A DNA stretch of 64,000 nt. Source: Pachypanchax playfairii (Eukaryota; Chordata; Actinopteri; Cyprinodontiformes; Aplocheilidae). Of the stretch, positions 22,098 to 31,800 are shown in pieces. Position 1 is the first letter of the stretch. Every line of letters begins with the position of its first letter. The notes beneath the pieces were generated by a model. It was not told the DNA's origin. It ran no database searches and saw only the letters and a program-made list of their open reading frames with translations. Position numbers and translations under genes: made by a program. The stretch spans positions 47,987 to 111,986 of the forward strand of contig SSNP01000145.1 of the NCBI GenBank assembly GCA_006937955.1, written 5' to 3'.

Positions 22098-22937
22098 GAA
22101 CTATCTGGCCACCAGAACCCTACGGCACAGCTCCAGGCTGCACTCTCCCAACAGGGAATTCTCCTGGGCAAGCATGAGAGCTTCCTACAGGAGATGGCGC
22201 AGCAGCGGACCCACCTTATGGAGAACATGGACAGACTCACCCGGCGACTCGCGGAGCTAACCGCGCATCTGGCGGACACCGACACTCGGATGACGGATCT
22301 CTCCTCGTCGGAACCCCAGGCCACGTCTCCTCCGGTCGCACCTCCCGAGCCAGTCCATCGAGGGGTCTCTCCTCCAAATCCACAGCCCTATGACGGAGAC
22401 CTCCGTAAGTGCAAAGGATTTATACTTCAGTGTAACTTAATGTTTAACAGTGCTCCTAACTCTTTCGGCACAGACGCCAGCAGGATCTCGTTCCTGGTAG
22501 CCGGGCTGCGCGACAGAGCCCTCAGGTGGGCGGAGGCCTACCTCGACTCCAACCCCATCGAACACACAGAATACGAGGAGTTTCTGGATGCTTTCAAGCA
22601 GACGTTCGACTCGGAGGAGACGGAAGAGGAGGCAATGGACCAGCTGCTCCGGATCCGGCAGGGGAAGCAGTCGGTGGCGGACTTCGCCATCGAGTTCCGC
22701 ACCCTGGCTGTCAGAACAGCATGGAACGACTCTGCTCTTCGAGGAGTTTTTAAGAACGCGCTCACGGAGAGGATGCAGGATGAACTCTCCGGTCGTGACA
22801 GCCCGACCTCTTTCAACCAGCTGGTCAAGCTCGCCATTCGGCTGGACAACCGGGCTCGGGAGAGACTTCGGTCCCGGGTCTCAGCCTCTCCAGTCCAGGA
22901 ACGAGCAGCATCTTCGCCGCCCAGACGGCGTCCGGTT
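22092..22937 (+). CDS. Ty3/sushi-type gag, truncated (282 codons before the N)
   Basis: The frame opens with ATG 22092, inside the last six bases of the LTR. It has an N-terminal coiled-coil-like stretch (residues ~10-60), a Pro-rich linker (~75-100) with NPQPYDGDL, then the capsid-like retrotransposon gag domain: FILQCNLMFN, FLVAGLRDRALRWAEAYL, YEEFLDAFKQTFD, LLRIRQGKQSVADFAIEFR and FNQLVKLAIRLDNR. This order matches the family from which PEG10/RTL host genes arose. The sequence stops at the N before any CCHC zinc knuckle. Frames continuing past 22938 read LTR and are not protein. Confidence 0.85.
22097..22109 (+). other. Primer-binding site, self-priming type
   Basis: AGAACTATCTGGC overlaps the last LTR base and the first gag codons. 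It is exactly complementary to 21474-21486 near the predicted RNA 5' end and is not preceded by the TGG expected of a tRNA-primed site at the LTR border. Tf1 and sushi-group elements are known to self-prime in this way. Confidence 0.75.
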
Positions 22938-22938
22938 N

Positions 22939-23477
22939 GGTCTTTCTTTTCCTTTTCCCTCAGGAGCTTCATCCGGATCCGACGCCTTTCCGAGGATCCG
23001 TACCTCCTGTCCTGGAGAGCAGCCGCTTCCACAGGCTCTCACGCCGGCTTGGTTTTCCCCGGACCTGCTCTCCGCCTGTCTCTTCCTCCCCGGAGCCTGC
23101 ACCTGCTGGACACACGGACCCAGAGCTGATCTGTTCACCCTCCAGCACCTGCACATCTCACTCCGGACCACAGACCTCTTTTCAGCTACCAACAACTCCT
23201 CCTCTCTACCACCACCATCTGCGCCATCCAAGTAAGCCTTCTCTCCTGTTCTCATGCTTGCTCCAACATCACAACCCCCAGATAACTAACCTGTGTTCTC
23301 ACCGTCTAGAATCCCACGGTTCCATCCCGGTGAGGCCCGGTTCCTGTACCGCCAGCAGCACAGGAGTTACGTGCCTGGCCGTGCCTTTTCTCATACTTTC
23401 AATAAACATCTTAAACCTGTTTTGTTGTCTGGAGCTTGTGCTTGTAAGAGGGTTCGCACCAAACAGAGGCCATGACA
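22939..23477 (+). repeat. 3' LTR, lacking its first 239 bp
   Basis: Aligns with 21559-22097 with three base differences seen (for example AACAGGGGCC against AACAGAGGCC at the end). It ends CATGACA, followed by the CGTTA duplication. Confidence 0.9.
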
Positions 23478-23482
23478 CGTTA

Positions 23483-26260
23483 TAATTCAATCATGTGGAC
23501 AAACTTCTCTGATTTGATTGGTGATGCAGACAAGCGACTGGCTTCCCTTGGCACAAGTTTAACTAATCAAACTTTGGTAGTGGCATGATATTAGCCTCAT
23601 CTGATTGGCTGATCGTTCCATTTTTTTTTCTACAAGGGATGCCAACCTTGTCTGGCTTACTTAGATTGAGTACAAGTCCAAAGAGTGTAACCACAAATCT
23701 ACCACAAGTGGGTGCTGTTTTATTTGGAAATATGTCGTTGTAGGAATGGTGATGAAGTAGAATCTTCTGTAATTAAAAGGGATTCAGAACAAAAAAGCCA
23801 GGATGTTCGAAAAATTAATAAGGAAGCCTTGCTTCCCTTGGCTTCTGGGAGAAAACGCCACTGCTTGTTATTAAGACACCTAACAACAGAGCATTGTGAC
23901 ACTTCTACTTTTGGCATATGGACTACAAACTCAGAGCGAGAAATAAAGATGGCAGATGTACTCTGCCTTCAGCCTTAAGTTCATGACCATTGTTAGAGCT
24001 ATTTATTCTTTAGTTGTGTTATTTTTTGTATTTTCTTTAAATTTGTGATCAGTTCACTTTATAAATGCCTCAGAAAATATATTTATATATATATTCACCT
24101 CAGTGCAGCAGTGGCTTTAAAATTGGAAAGATTGACAAAGGAACTGCCACTACAACCATGTTTAGTATTTCCAGGACATAACCTGTGACGTAATAGTTCA
24201 GAAAACGTACTACAGTGAACCCTCACTTATCACAATTAATTGGTTTCAGACCTCCAAGCGACAGGTAAAAATTTGCAAAGTAGGGATACACCAAGACACA
24301 CGAGTCAATCCAGTCAATTTTGAAAATAATAGCAATTCTTCAAAATAAAATACCGGGATTGAAAAATACGATCATATTTGTGTATCTAGAGATGAAAATA
24401 AACACAACACACACAGCGCAACAGAGTGTGCTGACTAACTTGAGGGGGGTGGGGTTTATATTTCTATTTATTTTTTGCTTTATGATGGCTTCTTTAGCCT
24501 GATGTTTGCAATGTAAAAAAATCTCTCTATTTATTTGAGATGATTTTGAAGGCTTTTAATGTGAAGTGCACTATGTTTTTCATTGATTGGGACTTTACTT
24601 CCCATGATTCTTTGCTGTATTGAACCACAGGTGTTTGACATTAACTGTCCTCTTTAACTGAAGACTGCTTGTATGAACATGCACTACTCCCGATGAAGGT
24701 CGTTGACCGAAAGCTTGAATAAAAATAAAATAAAAATAAATGTGCAAGCAAGTTAGTAACTTCTAACCCTCAAAGCTGCAACTACAAAGCAACTAACCAA
24801 CTGTATAAGTGCTTTGGATCTAAAAAAACATTTTAGATATAAGCCCGATAGCAACAATCAGTTAACTTACATTTAAAGTGGAAATTTGCCTTTGAAGTAG
24901 CTGCTGTCGGCTCCTCAACCACCATTTTTTGAAAAATACTGCTATGTAGTCTGGGAAATTTGTGACCGAGGGAAGGCATCAAGGGACGTCCCATGTATTC
25001 TTGGTAAGTTAGTTAAACAGCAGGCAATCCGAGTACAGATACCTCTGTAGCACATGAACATTGGAACGTGCCTTGGCGGGTCCCGATGACGTATCTCCTA
25101 GGCAACCGGGGCGGGACCAAGGCATCAAGGCAAGGTTCCTTGACATTGAGAAACACCTGTAGTCTTGCAAATGGAAATCCGCATGTGCCCTTTTATTTTA
25201 AAACTTCCAGGTACAAATGCCTGTTTTCCTGTCTGGTCCAAACTAAACTGCTGAACTTCACGCGTTTTAGAAGCGTACCGCATAAAAAACAGAACTGCCA
25301 CAAAATGCTCGCTACACTACGCTTCTGGGATGTGCCTCATATGCGCTGCTTTGCGAGCAGTGGAAAGGGTCTCATTGAAAATAATGGCGGCTATCAGTCG
25401 CGTACTACGCATCACTAACGTTGCGTGTCTGTTGCACGTTCAGTGGAAAGCAGGGGTTAGTCTTTACAAGTCACAACCCTCAGACCAACCCCCAGAACCA
25501 CAGGCAGTCTGAGCCACCCCTGAGCCCACAGCACCACGTCAGCAGTCCCTCATCACATCCACATCCACACCAGAATGAGTGGCAGCACCCCCCAGAACAG
25601 GGTTAGGGTTAGCTGTGTGCAAGCTGTGATGAGGGTAATGATGTATGTGACACTAGTGCATTAAAACGTATGAGGACAGTCCAGGTGGGGGCAACCAACT
25701 GTTGGCTGACAGCAGAATCCCCCAAAAGAATCTCCTCATTTGGGGCAATAATTTCAGGTAAAACATTGGTTGATTTTCTCAGAGGGAGAACAGTGGTAGT
25801 GTCTGAGATACTAGGTGCAAATGACAGACCAGCTGATTATGAAGGGAGGCCTGAACATTGACTGATAGAAGGATACGATCATAAGGGTGTCCAGAGGTTT
25901 ATCCTTCTTGTTAATATATATTTTTTTAAGTTATGGATAGTATCTTCAAGCTGAAGGATGTTACCCTCAAGTTGCTGGTAAGCCAAGCTGCAGCTTTCAC
26001 AGTGTTGAATTGATGGTGTGTGACACCATCTTGGAATGCTAACTAAAATTTCTATCAGATTGTTGACCAAAATATCAAATGGTCAAAGAGTATCAGAAGT
26101 TTTTTTAATCATTCGTCCATGTCTTTGATGACAAACTCATTATGCTTTCTGTTTTGGAAAATTAGCAGTTCAATCATTGAGGATAAATATGTGTGATGCA
26201 AGAAAGAGGAGTGCAGTGAAAGAGGGGGTCAAAATAACAGTTGTGTACAAACTGACAGTA
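23483..26260. other. pipox intron 2 stretch without a gene
   Basis: No supported exon. An 88-codon frame at 23712-23978 has no family I know. 24215-24300 resembles a pogo/Tigger end (CAGTGAACCCTCACTTATCA). 24680-24725 reads GATGAAGGTCGTTGACCGAA then GCTTGAATAAA, a LINE or Penelope-type 3' tail. 24960-25440 contains a short CpG-richer piece. None is firm. Confidence 0.4.
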
Positions 26261-26966
26261 GCTATGTTTACATGCGCCAAGTTTCCCAAATCTTATTAAA
26301 ATCTTGGTCGATCTGAATTCCCAAATCCCTGTTTACATGGACACTAACTGAAATGATCTGATCATGTCATGAGTACACATGCACCAAGCACTCAATCAGA
26401 TTAAATGAGTTGAGCATGCGCACAGCGAGTTGTCTTTCCGGGGGAAGAAAAAAAAGTAAACAAACTCCGTCCTTTCTGCACGTCTTTCCCGCCCCATCGT
26501 GTGCTCGATCTGACTCACGTTATCCCCAATATGGACCTTCTGCAGGTGATTACCTTTATGTTTGGGTTTTTACTGGTCGCATTAACCAAGCTAGAGGCTG
26601 AATACATATTGCTACTGCTCCTCCACCACAGGAGAGGAGAGCAGGATGACAGGATGACTGCACCAGCAGACCACTTCTGTTTACCTCCCGCTATGTTTTC
26701 TACTTGGGTCTGCGAAAGCAGAAAGACGTCACGCTGAAGTTGTACGCATGCGCAGTGGGCTTTTTTCACCCCTTCATTCCGAATGGGTGTGTACATGCAC
26801 GTCTAAACAAATGAGGATCGGACAAAACCACCCCTCTCTATCGGAAGTAAATTTAATTCTGATCAGGCTGCATCGGCTCAAAACATTCTGATTGACATGT
26901 TTACATGACGTATTTTTGTTCCAATTGGGCGTTTATTCCGATTAAATGTGCCCATGTAAACGTAGC
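26261..26966. mobile_element. TA-flanked MITE, 706 bp
   Basis: Bounded by TA at 26259-26260 and 26967-26968. The left end is GCTATGTTTACATGCGCC; the right end reverse-complemented is GCTACGTTTACATGGGC. No transposase frame. TA duplication fits a Tc1/mariner-like or related source. Confidence 0.7.
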
Positions 26967-27072
26967 TAGTGACTTCATTTGTATGTTGTATATCTTTCTT
27001 GTTACTCATTCTGTACAGTTTGGAATGTTAACTTAATGATGATATATACAATCTTTTATGTCTCTTTCTCAG

Positions 27073-27286
27073 ACAAACTGGACTCCTGGTTATGGGACCA
27101 GAAAACAGTGAGAATTATCAGTTGTTCAAGAACACCCTACAAAAGAACAAGGTCCCAGTGGTGGTTTTGACCCGTGACAACTTCAGCCAGCACATTCCTA
27201 ATGTCAATCTGGCAGAGGGAGATGGTGCCTTGGTAGATTTAACAGCTGGAGTCATGTATGCTGACCGGGCTCTCAGGGCTGTCCAG
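27073..27286 (+). CDS. pipox: pipox coding exon 3
   Basis: Acceptor CTCAG at 27068-27072. The 214 nt finish the split Arg and code residues 88-158: QTGLLVMGPENSENY, VVVLTRDNFSQHIPNVNL and GALVDLTAGVMYADRALRAVQ. The text fits the human protein block for block. The donor at 27287 is GTATCG, weak beyond GT, and is the first unit of a GTATC microsatellite. Confidence 0.95.
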
Positions 27287-27382
27287 GTATCGTATCGTAT
27301 CATATCGTATCGTATCGTATCGTATCATACCGTATCATACAGTATCGTATCGTATCGTATCGTATCGTACCATACCATACAT
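27287..27382 (+). repeat. (GTATC)n microsatellite at a splice donor
   Basis: About 19 units of GTATC with GTATCATACC-type interruptions, starting at the first intronic base after pipox exon 3. Allele length changes would leave GT in place but alter the downstream intron. Confidence 0.9.
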
Positions 27383-27549
27383 TTGATACAGCACAAATGA
27401 CCACACCATGAGAGCTGACCAAAGTGCTGAAAAAAGTTATCACAAAAAATAAAAGGAAATAAAACAACGGGCCTTAAAAGCAATAAGAACACAGTTAAAA
27501 CAGCATATAAAAGATAAAAAAAATACAATAGTTAAAAAGAGCCCAAATG

Positions 27550-28035
27550 TAGGAACTAGGTACTGAAAGCGGCGGAATAAAAGTGGGTCTTTAAATGAGA
27601 CTTAAAAACCAGAATTGAGGTAGAGAGTCTGCTCTCCAATGGGAGTTCATTCCAAAGTTTAGGGGCACAGACAGAAAAAGCCTTTTCACCATGGGATTTG
27701 CAGCGAGTTTTAGGAATCTGTAGTAGATGGGGATCAGCAGAGTGGAGGGACCTGCCTGGAGCATATGGTGTGAGTAGCTCTGAAATGTATGCAGGGGCCA
27801 AACCATTCAAGGCCTTAAAAACAAAAGATAGAATCTTAAAACATATGTGATAATGCACAGGAAGCCAGTGGAGTCTTGCTAAAACCAGAGTAATGTGCCC
27901 CCGATGGCCAGTATTAGTCAAAAATCTAGTAGCCGCATTCTGAATCAACTGAAGGCGAGATAAAGCAGTTTTAGAGATACCAAAGAGAATGGCATTGGAG
28001 TAATCTAACCTGGAGGTGATAAAAGCATGAATATA
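27550..28035 (-). mobile_element. L2/CR1-like LINE, 3' fragment
   Basis: Minus strand reads LDYSNAILFG, LSRLQLIQNAATRFL, VLARLHWLPVHYHI, FKALNGLAPAYISELL and KLWNELPLESR, the C-terminal end of a non-LTR reverse transcriptase. It is a different subfamily from 18093-19795. It is joined at 28035 to the gag-like repeat ORF, whose last residues are read from this LINE. Confidence 0.8.
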
Positions 28036-29180
28036 CAGTATAATTTTGCTTCTCGCAGCTTTTCTTGAGCCAGTTTAATTTTTTTCTGCGCTTCACAATC
28101 TGCTTCTTCCTTTTCAATTGCCAACTTTTCCTGTAAAGCTGCAACCTTAGCCTTTAATGATGCATCTTTCATTTCTGCTTTTATTCGTATGGATGAAGAC
28201 GTTGAATATACACTTCCACTTTGTGATCCATGCTTGCTCTGTCTGGGAGCTTTTGACAATGCTGACCTACTGTCTTCAGGTGCTACATGTTTATCACACT
28301 TTTCAGCCAGCTCAGAAAAGTTTAAAACCTCTTTCATCCAATCCTCACATTTTAAGAAACATTCATTAATTGTCTTAATTTTAGGATCAAACCAGTTCCT
28401 TTGATCATCAAAAAACTCCTCCACAGGAGATCCTTCCCATCCACAGCTAGAACCCTCTACAGGAGATCCTTCCCATCCACAGCTAGAACCCTCTACAGGA
28501 GATCCTTCCCGTCCACAGCTAGAACCCTCTACAGGAGATCCTTCCCGTCCACAGCTAGAACCCTCTACAGGAGATCCTTCCTGTCTACAGCTAGAACCCT
28601 CTACAGGAGATCCTTCCCGTCTACAGCTAGAACCCTCTACAGGAGATCCTTCCCGTCCACAGCTAGAACCCTCTACAGGAGATCCTTCCCATCCACAGCT
28701 AGAACCCTCTACAGGAGATCCTTCCCGTCCACAGCTAGAACCCTCTAAAGGAGATCCTTCCTGTCTACAGCTAGAACCCTCTAAAGGAGATCCTTCCCGT
28801 CTACAGCTAGAACCCTCTACAGGAGATCCTTCCCGTCTACAGCTAGAACCCTCTACAGGAGATCCTTCCCGTCCACAGCTAGAACCCTCTACAGGAGATC
28901 CTTCCCGTCCACAGCTAGAACCCTCTAAAGGAGATCCTTCCTGTCTACAGCTAGAACCCTCTACAGGAGATCCTTCCTGTCTACAGCTAGAACCCTCTAC
29001 AGGAGATCCTTCCCGTCCACAGCTAGAACCCTCTACAGGAGATCCTTCCCGTCCACAGCTAGAACCCTCTACAGGAGATCCTTCCCGTCCACAGCTAGAA
29101 CCCTCTACAGGAGATCCTACAACATCTATTTTACCTTTAGGGTTCATGTAGTCGGACTGAATTAAACCAAATTGAATCAT
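28005..29180 (-). CDS. 391-codon ORF: BEL/Pao gag-like with 12-residue tandem repeats
   Basis: The open frame starts at ATG 29180 on the minus strand and runs without a stop to 28005. Residues ~22-249 are 19 full repeats and one partial of GSPVEGSSCGRE, varying mainly at GR/RR/RQ/GW and V/L. Then come FDPKIKTINECF, LAEKCDKHV and SGSVYSTSSSIR, followed by a charged helix EMKDASLKAKVAALQEK-LAIEKEEADCEAQKK. The Ser-rich stretch plus alanine/lysine helix is what I recall from gag regions of fish BEL/Pao elements. The last ~10 residues come from the adjacent LINE, so the C-terminus is accidental. It sits in pipox intron 3, antisense. Protein status is unproven. Confidence 0.5.
   Translation of the reverse strand: MIQFGLIQSDYMNPKGKIDVVGSPVEGSSCGREGSPVEGSSCGREGSPVEGSSCGREGSPVEGSSCRQEGSPVEGSSCRQEGSPLEGSSCGREGSPVEGSSCGREGSPVEGSSCRREGSPVEGSSCRREGSPLEGSSCRQEGSPLEGSSCGREGSPVEGSSCGWEGSPVEGSSCGREGSPVEGSSCRREGSPVEGSSCRQEGSPVEGSSCGREGSPVEGSSCGREGSPVEGSSCGWEGSPVEGSSCGWEGSPVEEFFDDQRNWFDPKIKTINECFLKCEDWMKEVLNFSELAEKCDKHVAPEDSRSALSKAPRQSKHGSQSGSVYSTSSSIRIKAEMKDASLKAKVAALQEKLAIEKEEADCEAQKKIKLAQEKLREAKLYCIFMLLSPPG
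28424..29118 (-). repeat. 36-bp minisatellite, about 19 units
   Basis: The unit on the plus strand contains CCCTCTACAGGAGATCCTTC followed by CCGTCCACAGCTAGAA. Variation between units is almost wholly C/T at two sites and C/A in CTACAGG/CTAAAGG. The period is a multiple of three and no unit carries a stop in the minus frame. Confidence 0.95.
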
Positions 29181-29200
29181 ACAATATTGTAGCTTTTAAC

Positions 29201-29518
29201 CATACATGTCAACCTTGAGAACTTAGAATTAGGGAGACATTTATGGATAATTAGGGAGACTGTGGTTGAGGTGTATTGGAGTGGGGGGGTGGGTGTCGAA
29301 GATGTGTCACAGGTCGCAGCGGGGGTTTGACGTGGGAATGTTTGTTTTCAGCATGTAATCTGTGCTCATGAGACGGTCCTAAAGGTGTTATCACCAGTCC
29401 GAAACAACGAACGGCAGAAACTGTTGGAAATCGTGAGAAAGTTGGCTCCGGGAGATTTTTAGAAGGGGGACTAAAATCCGGGAGTCTCCTGGGAAAATTG
29501 GGAGAGTTGACATGTATG
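29201..29518. mobile_element. hAT-type MITE, 318 bp
   Basis: Ends are CATACATGTCAAC and its exact inverted GTTGACATGTATG. It is flanked by the 8-bp repeat CTTTTAAC at 29193-29200 and 29519-29526. Interior GGGAGTCTCCTGGGAAAATT near the right end. No coding. The right duplication lies only 33 bases from the exon 4 acceptor. Confidence 0.85.
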
Positions 29519-29558
29519 CTTTTAACACCTAAATATTCAGTTGCTTCTCTTTTCCTAG

Positions 29559-29741
29559 GACCAGTTTCAAAAATTGGGTGGGCTCATCAGAGACAACGAA
29601 AGAGTAAAGGATATAAATCCTGGTCTTTTTGTCACCATATCAACATCAGCTGGTGTTTATAAAGCAAAGAGTGTGATAATCACTGCCGGACCTTGGACTA
29701 ACTCTCTGCTGGCTCACACTGGCTTACAGCTGCCACTAGAG
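29559..29741 (+). CDS. pipox: pipox coding exon 4
   Basis: Acceptor TTCCTAG, donor GTATTC, 183 nt, phase 0 at both ends. Codes residues 159-219: DQFQKLGGLIRDNERVKDIN, LFVTISTSAGVYKAKSVI and ITAGPWTNSLL. The ITAGPWTN block is the second FAD-contact region conserved in sarcosine and D-amino acid oxidase-like proteins. Confidence 0.95.
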
Positions 29742-30350
29742 GTATTCAAACTTAAAAACTCTTTATTTGGATTAACAATAATTTTTAAGATAAACTTGCA
29801 TGTGATGTTACTAAATGTTATTAAAATAATAGTTTATATAATATGTTTTGTTGCCAATTTAATTACTCATCACTAAAGCATTTATGAGCATAAAAGTTAT
29901 GATTTGAATTCTAATTAACTCATTCAGTGTCATTGACATCTATAGACTCAAACTAAATACAAATGCTTAGTGCCATTGACGTCTTGACGTCTCTACAGCT
30001 CTTATTGGCTTAAATCGCACAAAGCATTCTGGGGCAGCTGCTCACTGAATATGAACTCGTGTGAGACAAAGAATCAGGACGTATACACGAAAGAAATACA
30101 AGGGCTACAACTAATCAGAATAACACATGACAAACATATAAAGTTGGTGGGACTGTAGCTGAACTGCCAGGACGTTGACATGAGAAAATGGCTTTAATGA
30201 ATCAAATGATTGGCAGTGTATTGGCTACAGACCAAGGATGCGCTACACATGTATATTACATTTCAAAGTTACCGTGTTCATGTCACAGAAATTTTGCCAT
30301 GACCATTAAATCTACGGGAACCTGGCATTGTTTCAGGTCATATGCTAGAG

Positions 30351-31267
30351 CAGGGATTCCCAAACTTATTTTGCCATGCACCCCCTTTTATGTCCCGGCC
30401 GTGTTGACGCACCCCCCAACCCCCCCGCACCTTCAAAAAAATGCCACAAGCATTTTTGTTACTGAAGGAAGGATGTTGAATTTTATTTAGCCTATATTAA
30501 AGACGGCATGTTTACTCAAATGAACAAAAACCACATATAATGATGATCTAATGATCACAACAATGCGCTCCTAACTCTGTAAAAAAAAAAAAAAAAAGTT
30601 ATCTGCAAGCTTCCAGTTTTAGGGCAAAAAACACACGTTATGGAAATAACATTAGAACGCCAATAATTTGTATTAAATTGCAATAAAGTCATACAAAAAC
30701 AATATGGCTCAGGAACCAATAAAAAAAAACAGGATCCTGAGTTTTCAAGTGGATCAGCAGCGGCATGGCTCAGACTGCAGCGAGATGAAGAAACAGAAGA
30801 GCGCTGAGTATTTCCAGTATATTTGAAGCCATAATACAAATACCATTTGGCCAAATACTTACTCAGATTAATGCATTTGATTCATCACTCTCTCGGTTCC
30901 TCTCCTTTATCAGTACCTTTGTTTTTCAATTTCTCAACTGACAGTTTCCCCGATTTAAGCCAATTGAGCATATTTGCGAAAATGACTGAATTAGAGGCAA
31001 CAAGCTTGGTGCGCACATAAATTGTGTAGTAGAAGAAGAAGAATTTCTTCTACACTTTATTTCTAGATGAAGTGCATTTTGAATAGTAATTTTAATTGAT
31101 ATTGTTTAAAAAATTACAGAGGAAATATTTATTTACACTTCTTTATTGTGTGGGAAACAACACTGTATTTTGTAATTATTATTACATTTTTCTGCCATTG
31201 CATTTTTCACCTCGTGCACCCCCTAGTGGCAGCTCGCGCACCGCACCACACTTGTGCACCACACTTG
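30351..31267. mobile_element. hAT-like element, 917 bp, non-coding
   Basis: Starts CAGGGATTCCCAAACTTATT, a hAT-like terminus, and is flanked by the 8-bp repeat TGCTAGAG at 30343-30350 and 31268-31275. The right end (GCACCACACTTG) is not a good inverse of the left, so the terminal match is weak and the call rests on the duplication. Both ends carry GCACCCCC-type sequence. Confidence 0.5.
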
Positions 31268-31402
31268 TGCTAGAGTATCAGATTCACATACACTAGAAAC
31301 ACAAGGTAAAGAAATGCAACACAGTGTAAATGTGTAACAGTGGTATAACATAGTACTGTTTTCTGAATCAGAACTTTTAATATCTTGGTTACTTCAATGC
31401 AG

Positions 31403-31555
31403 GTTGTGAAGATCAATGTCTGCTACTGGAAAGAGAAGGTTACTGGAACATATGGTGTGAAACAACAGTTCCCTTGCTTCCTATTAACTGAAGGTGAAGA
31501 GACCAAAGAACACATCTATGGCCTCCCATCCAATGAATACCCAGGAATGGTAAAG
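31403..31555 (+). CDS. pipox: pipox coding exon 5
   Basis: Acceptor ATGCAG, donor GTATGC, 153 nt, phase 0 at both ends. Codes residues 220-270: VVKINVCYWKEKVTGTYGV, QQFPCFLL and HIYGLPSNEYPGMVK. INVCYW and HIYGLP-x-EYPG are the PIPOX-specific blocks seen in the human protein. Confidence 0.95.
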
Positions 31556-31564
31556 GTATGCCAA

Positions 31565-31745
31565 GCCAACTTTATTTATAAAGCACTTAAAAACAGCTGA
31601 GAATTACCAAAGTGCTGTACATTTAAAAACAGCAATATAAAATACACAAATTAACAGTAATACACCAATAAAATTATTCTAATAATTAAAATATACTAAT
31701 GTGATTAAAAGTCAAACAAGAAATGTTAAAACAATAAAACAGTAA
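31565..31745 (-). repeat. LINE 3'-tail fragment
   Basis: AACTTTATTTATAAAGCACT followed by GTGCTGTACATTT resembles, on the minus strand, the 3' end of an L2/RTE-type retroposon. No coding part. Confidence 0.4.
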
Positions 31746-31800
31746 AATCATAAAACCTCTTATGCTACGTTAAAATCCAAGCCTAATAAGTGGGTTTTAA

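Larger units (their letters stand above)
21315..23482 (+). mobile_element. Ty3/sushi-type LTR retrotransposon, internally deleted
   Basis: The element runs 21320-23477 between CGTTA target duplications (21315-21319 and 23478-23482). The 5' LTR is complete, the gag frame starts at the LTR end, and the sequence then jumps at a single N (22938) into the 3' LTR, already 239 bases inside it. All of pol and the start of the 3' LTR are missing. The matching duplications show both ends belong to one insertion, so the loss is an internal deletion or a misassembly. The two LTRs differ at about 3 of 539 compared bases, so the insertion is young. Confidence 0.88.

Noticed and set aside
21557..22177. 206-codon frame in the 5' LTR
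   Set aside because: LTR sequence in a different frame from gag; Pro/Ser-rich low-information translation.
23712..23978. 88-codon frame as a small gene
   Set aside because: No family recognised, no splice or promoter evidence, lies in pipox intron 2; recorded only as part of the intron.
24215..24330. Pogo/Tigger-type transposon
   Set aside because: One end-like segment only; no matching inverted end found.
28401..28748. 115-codon plus-strand repeat frame
   Set aside because: It is the antisense of the minisatellite; the minus frame is longer and has non-repeat flanks of gag-like character.
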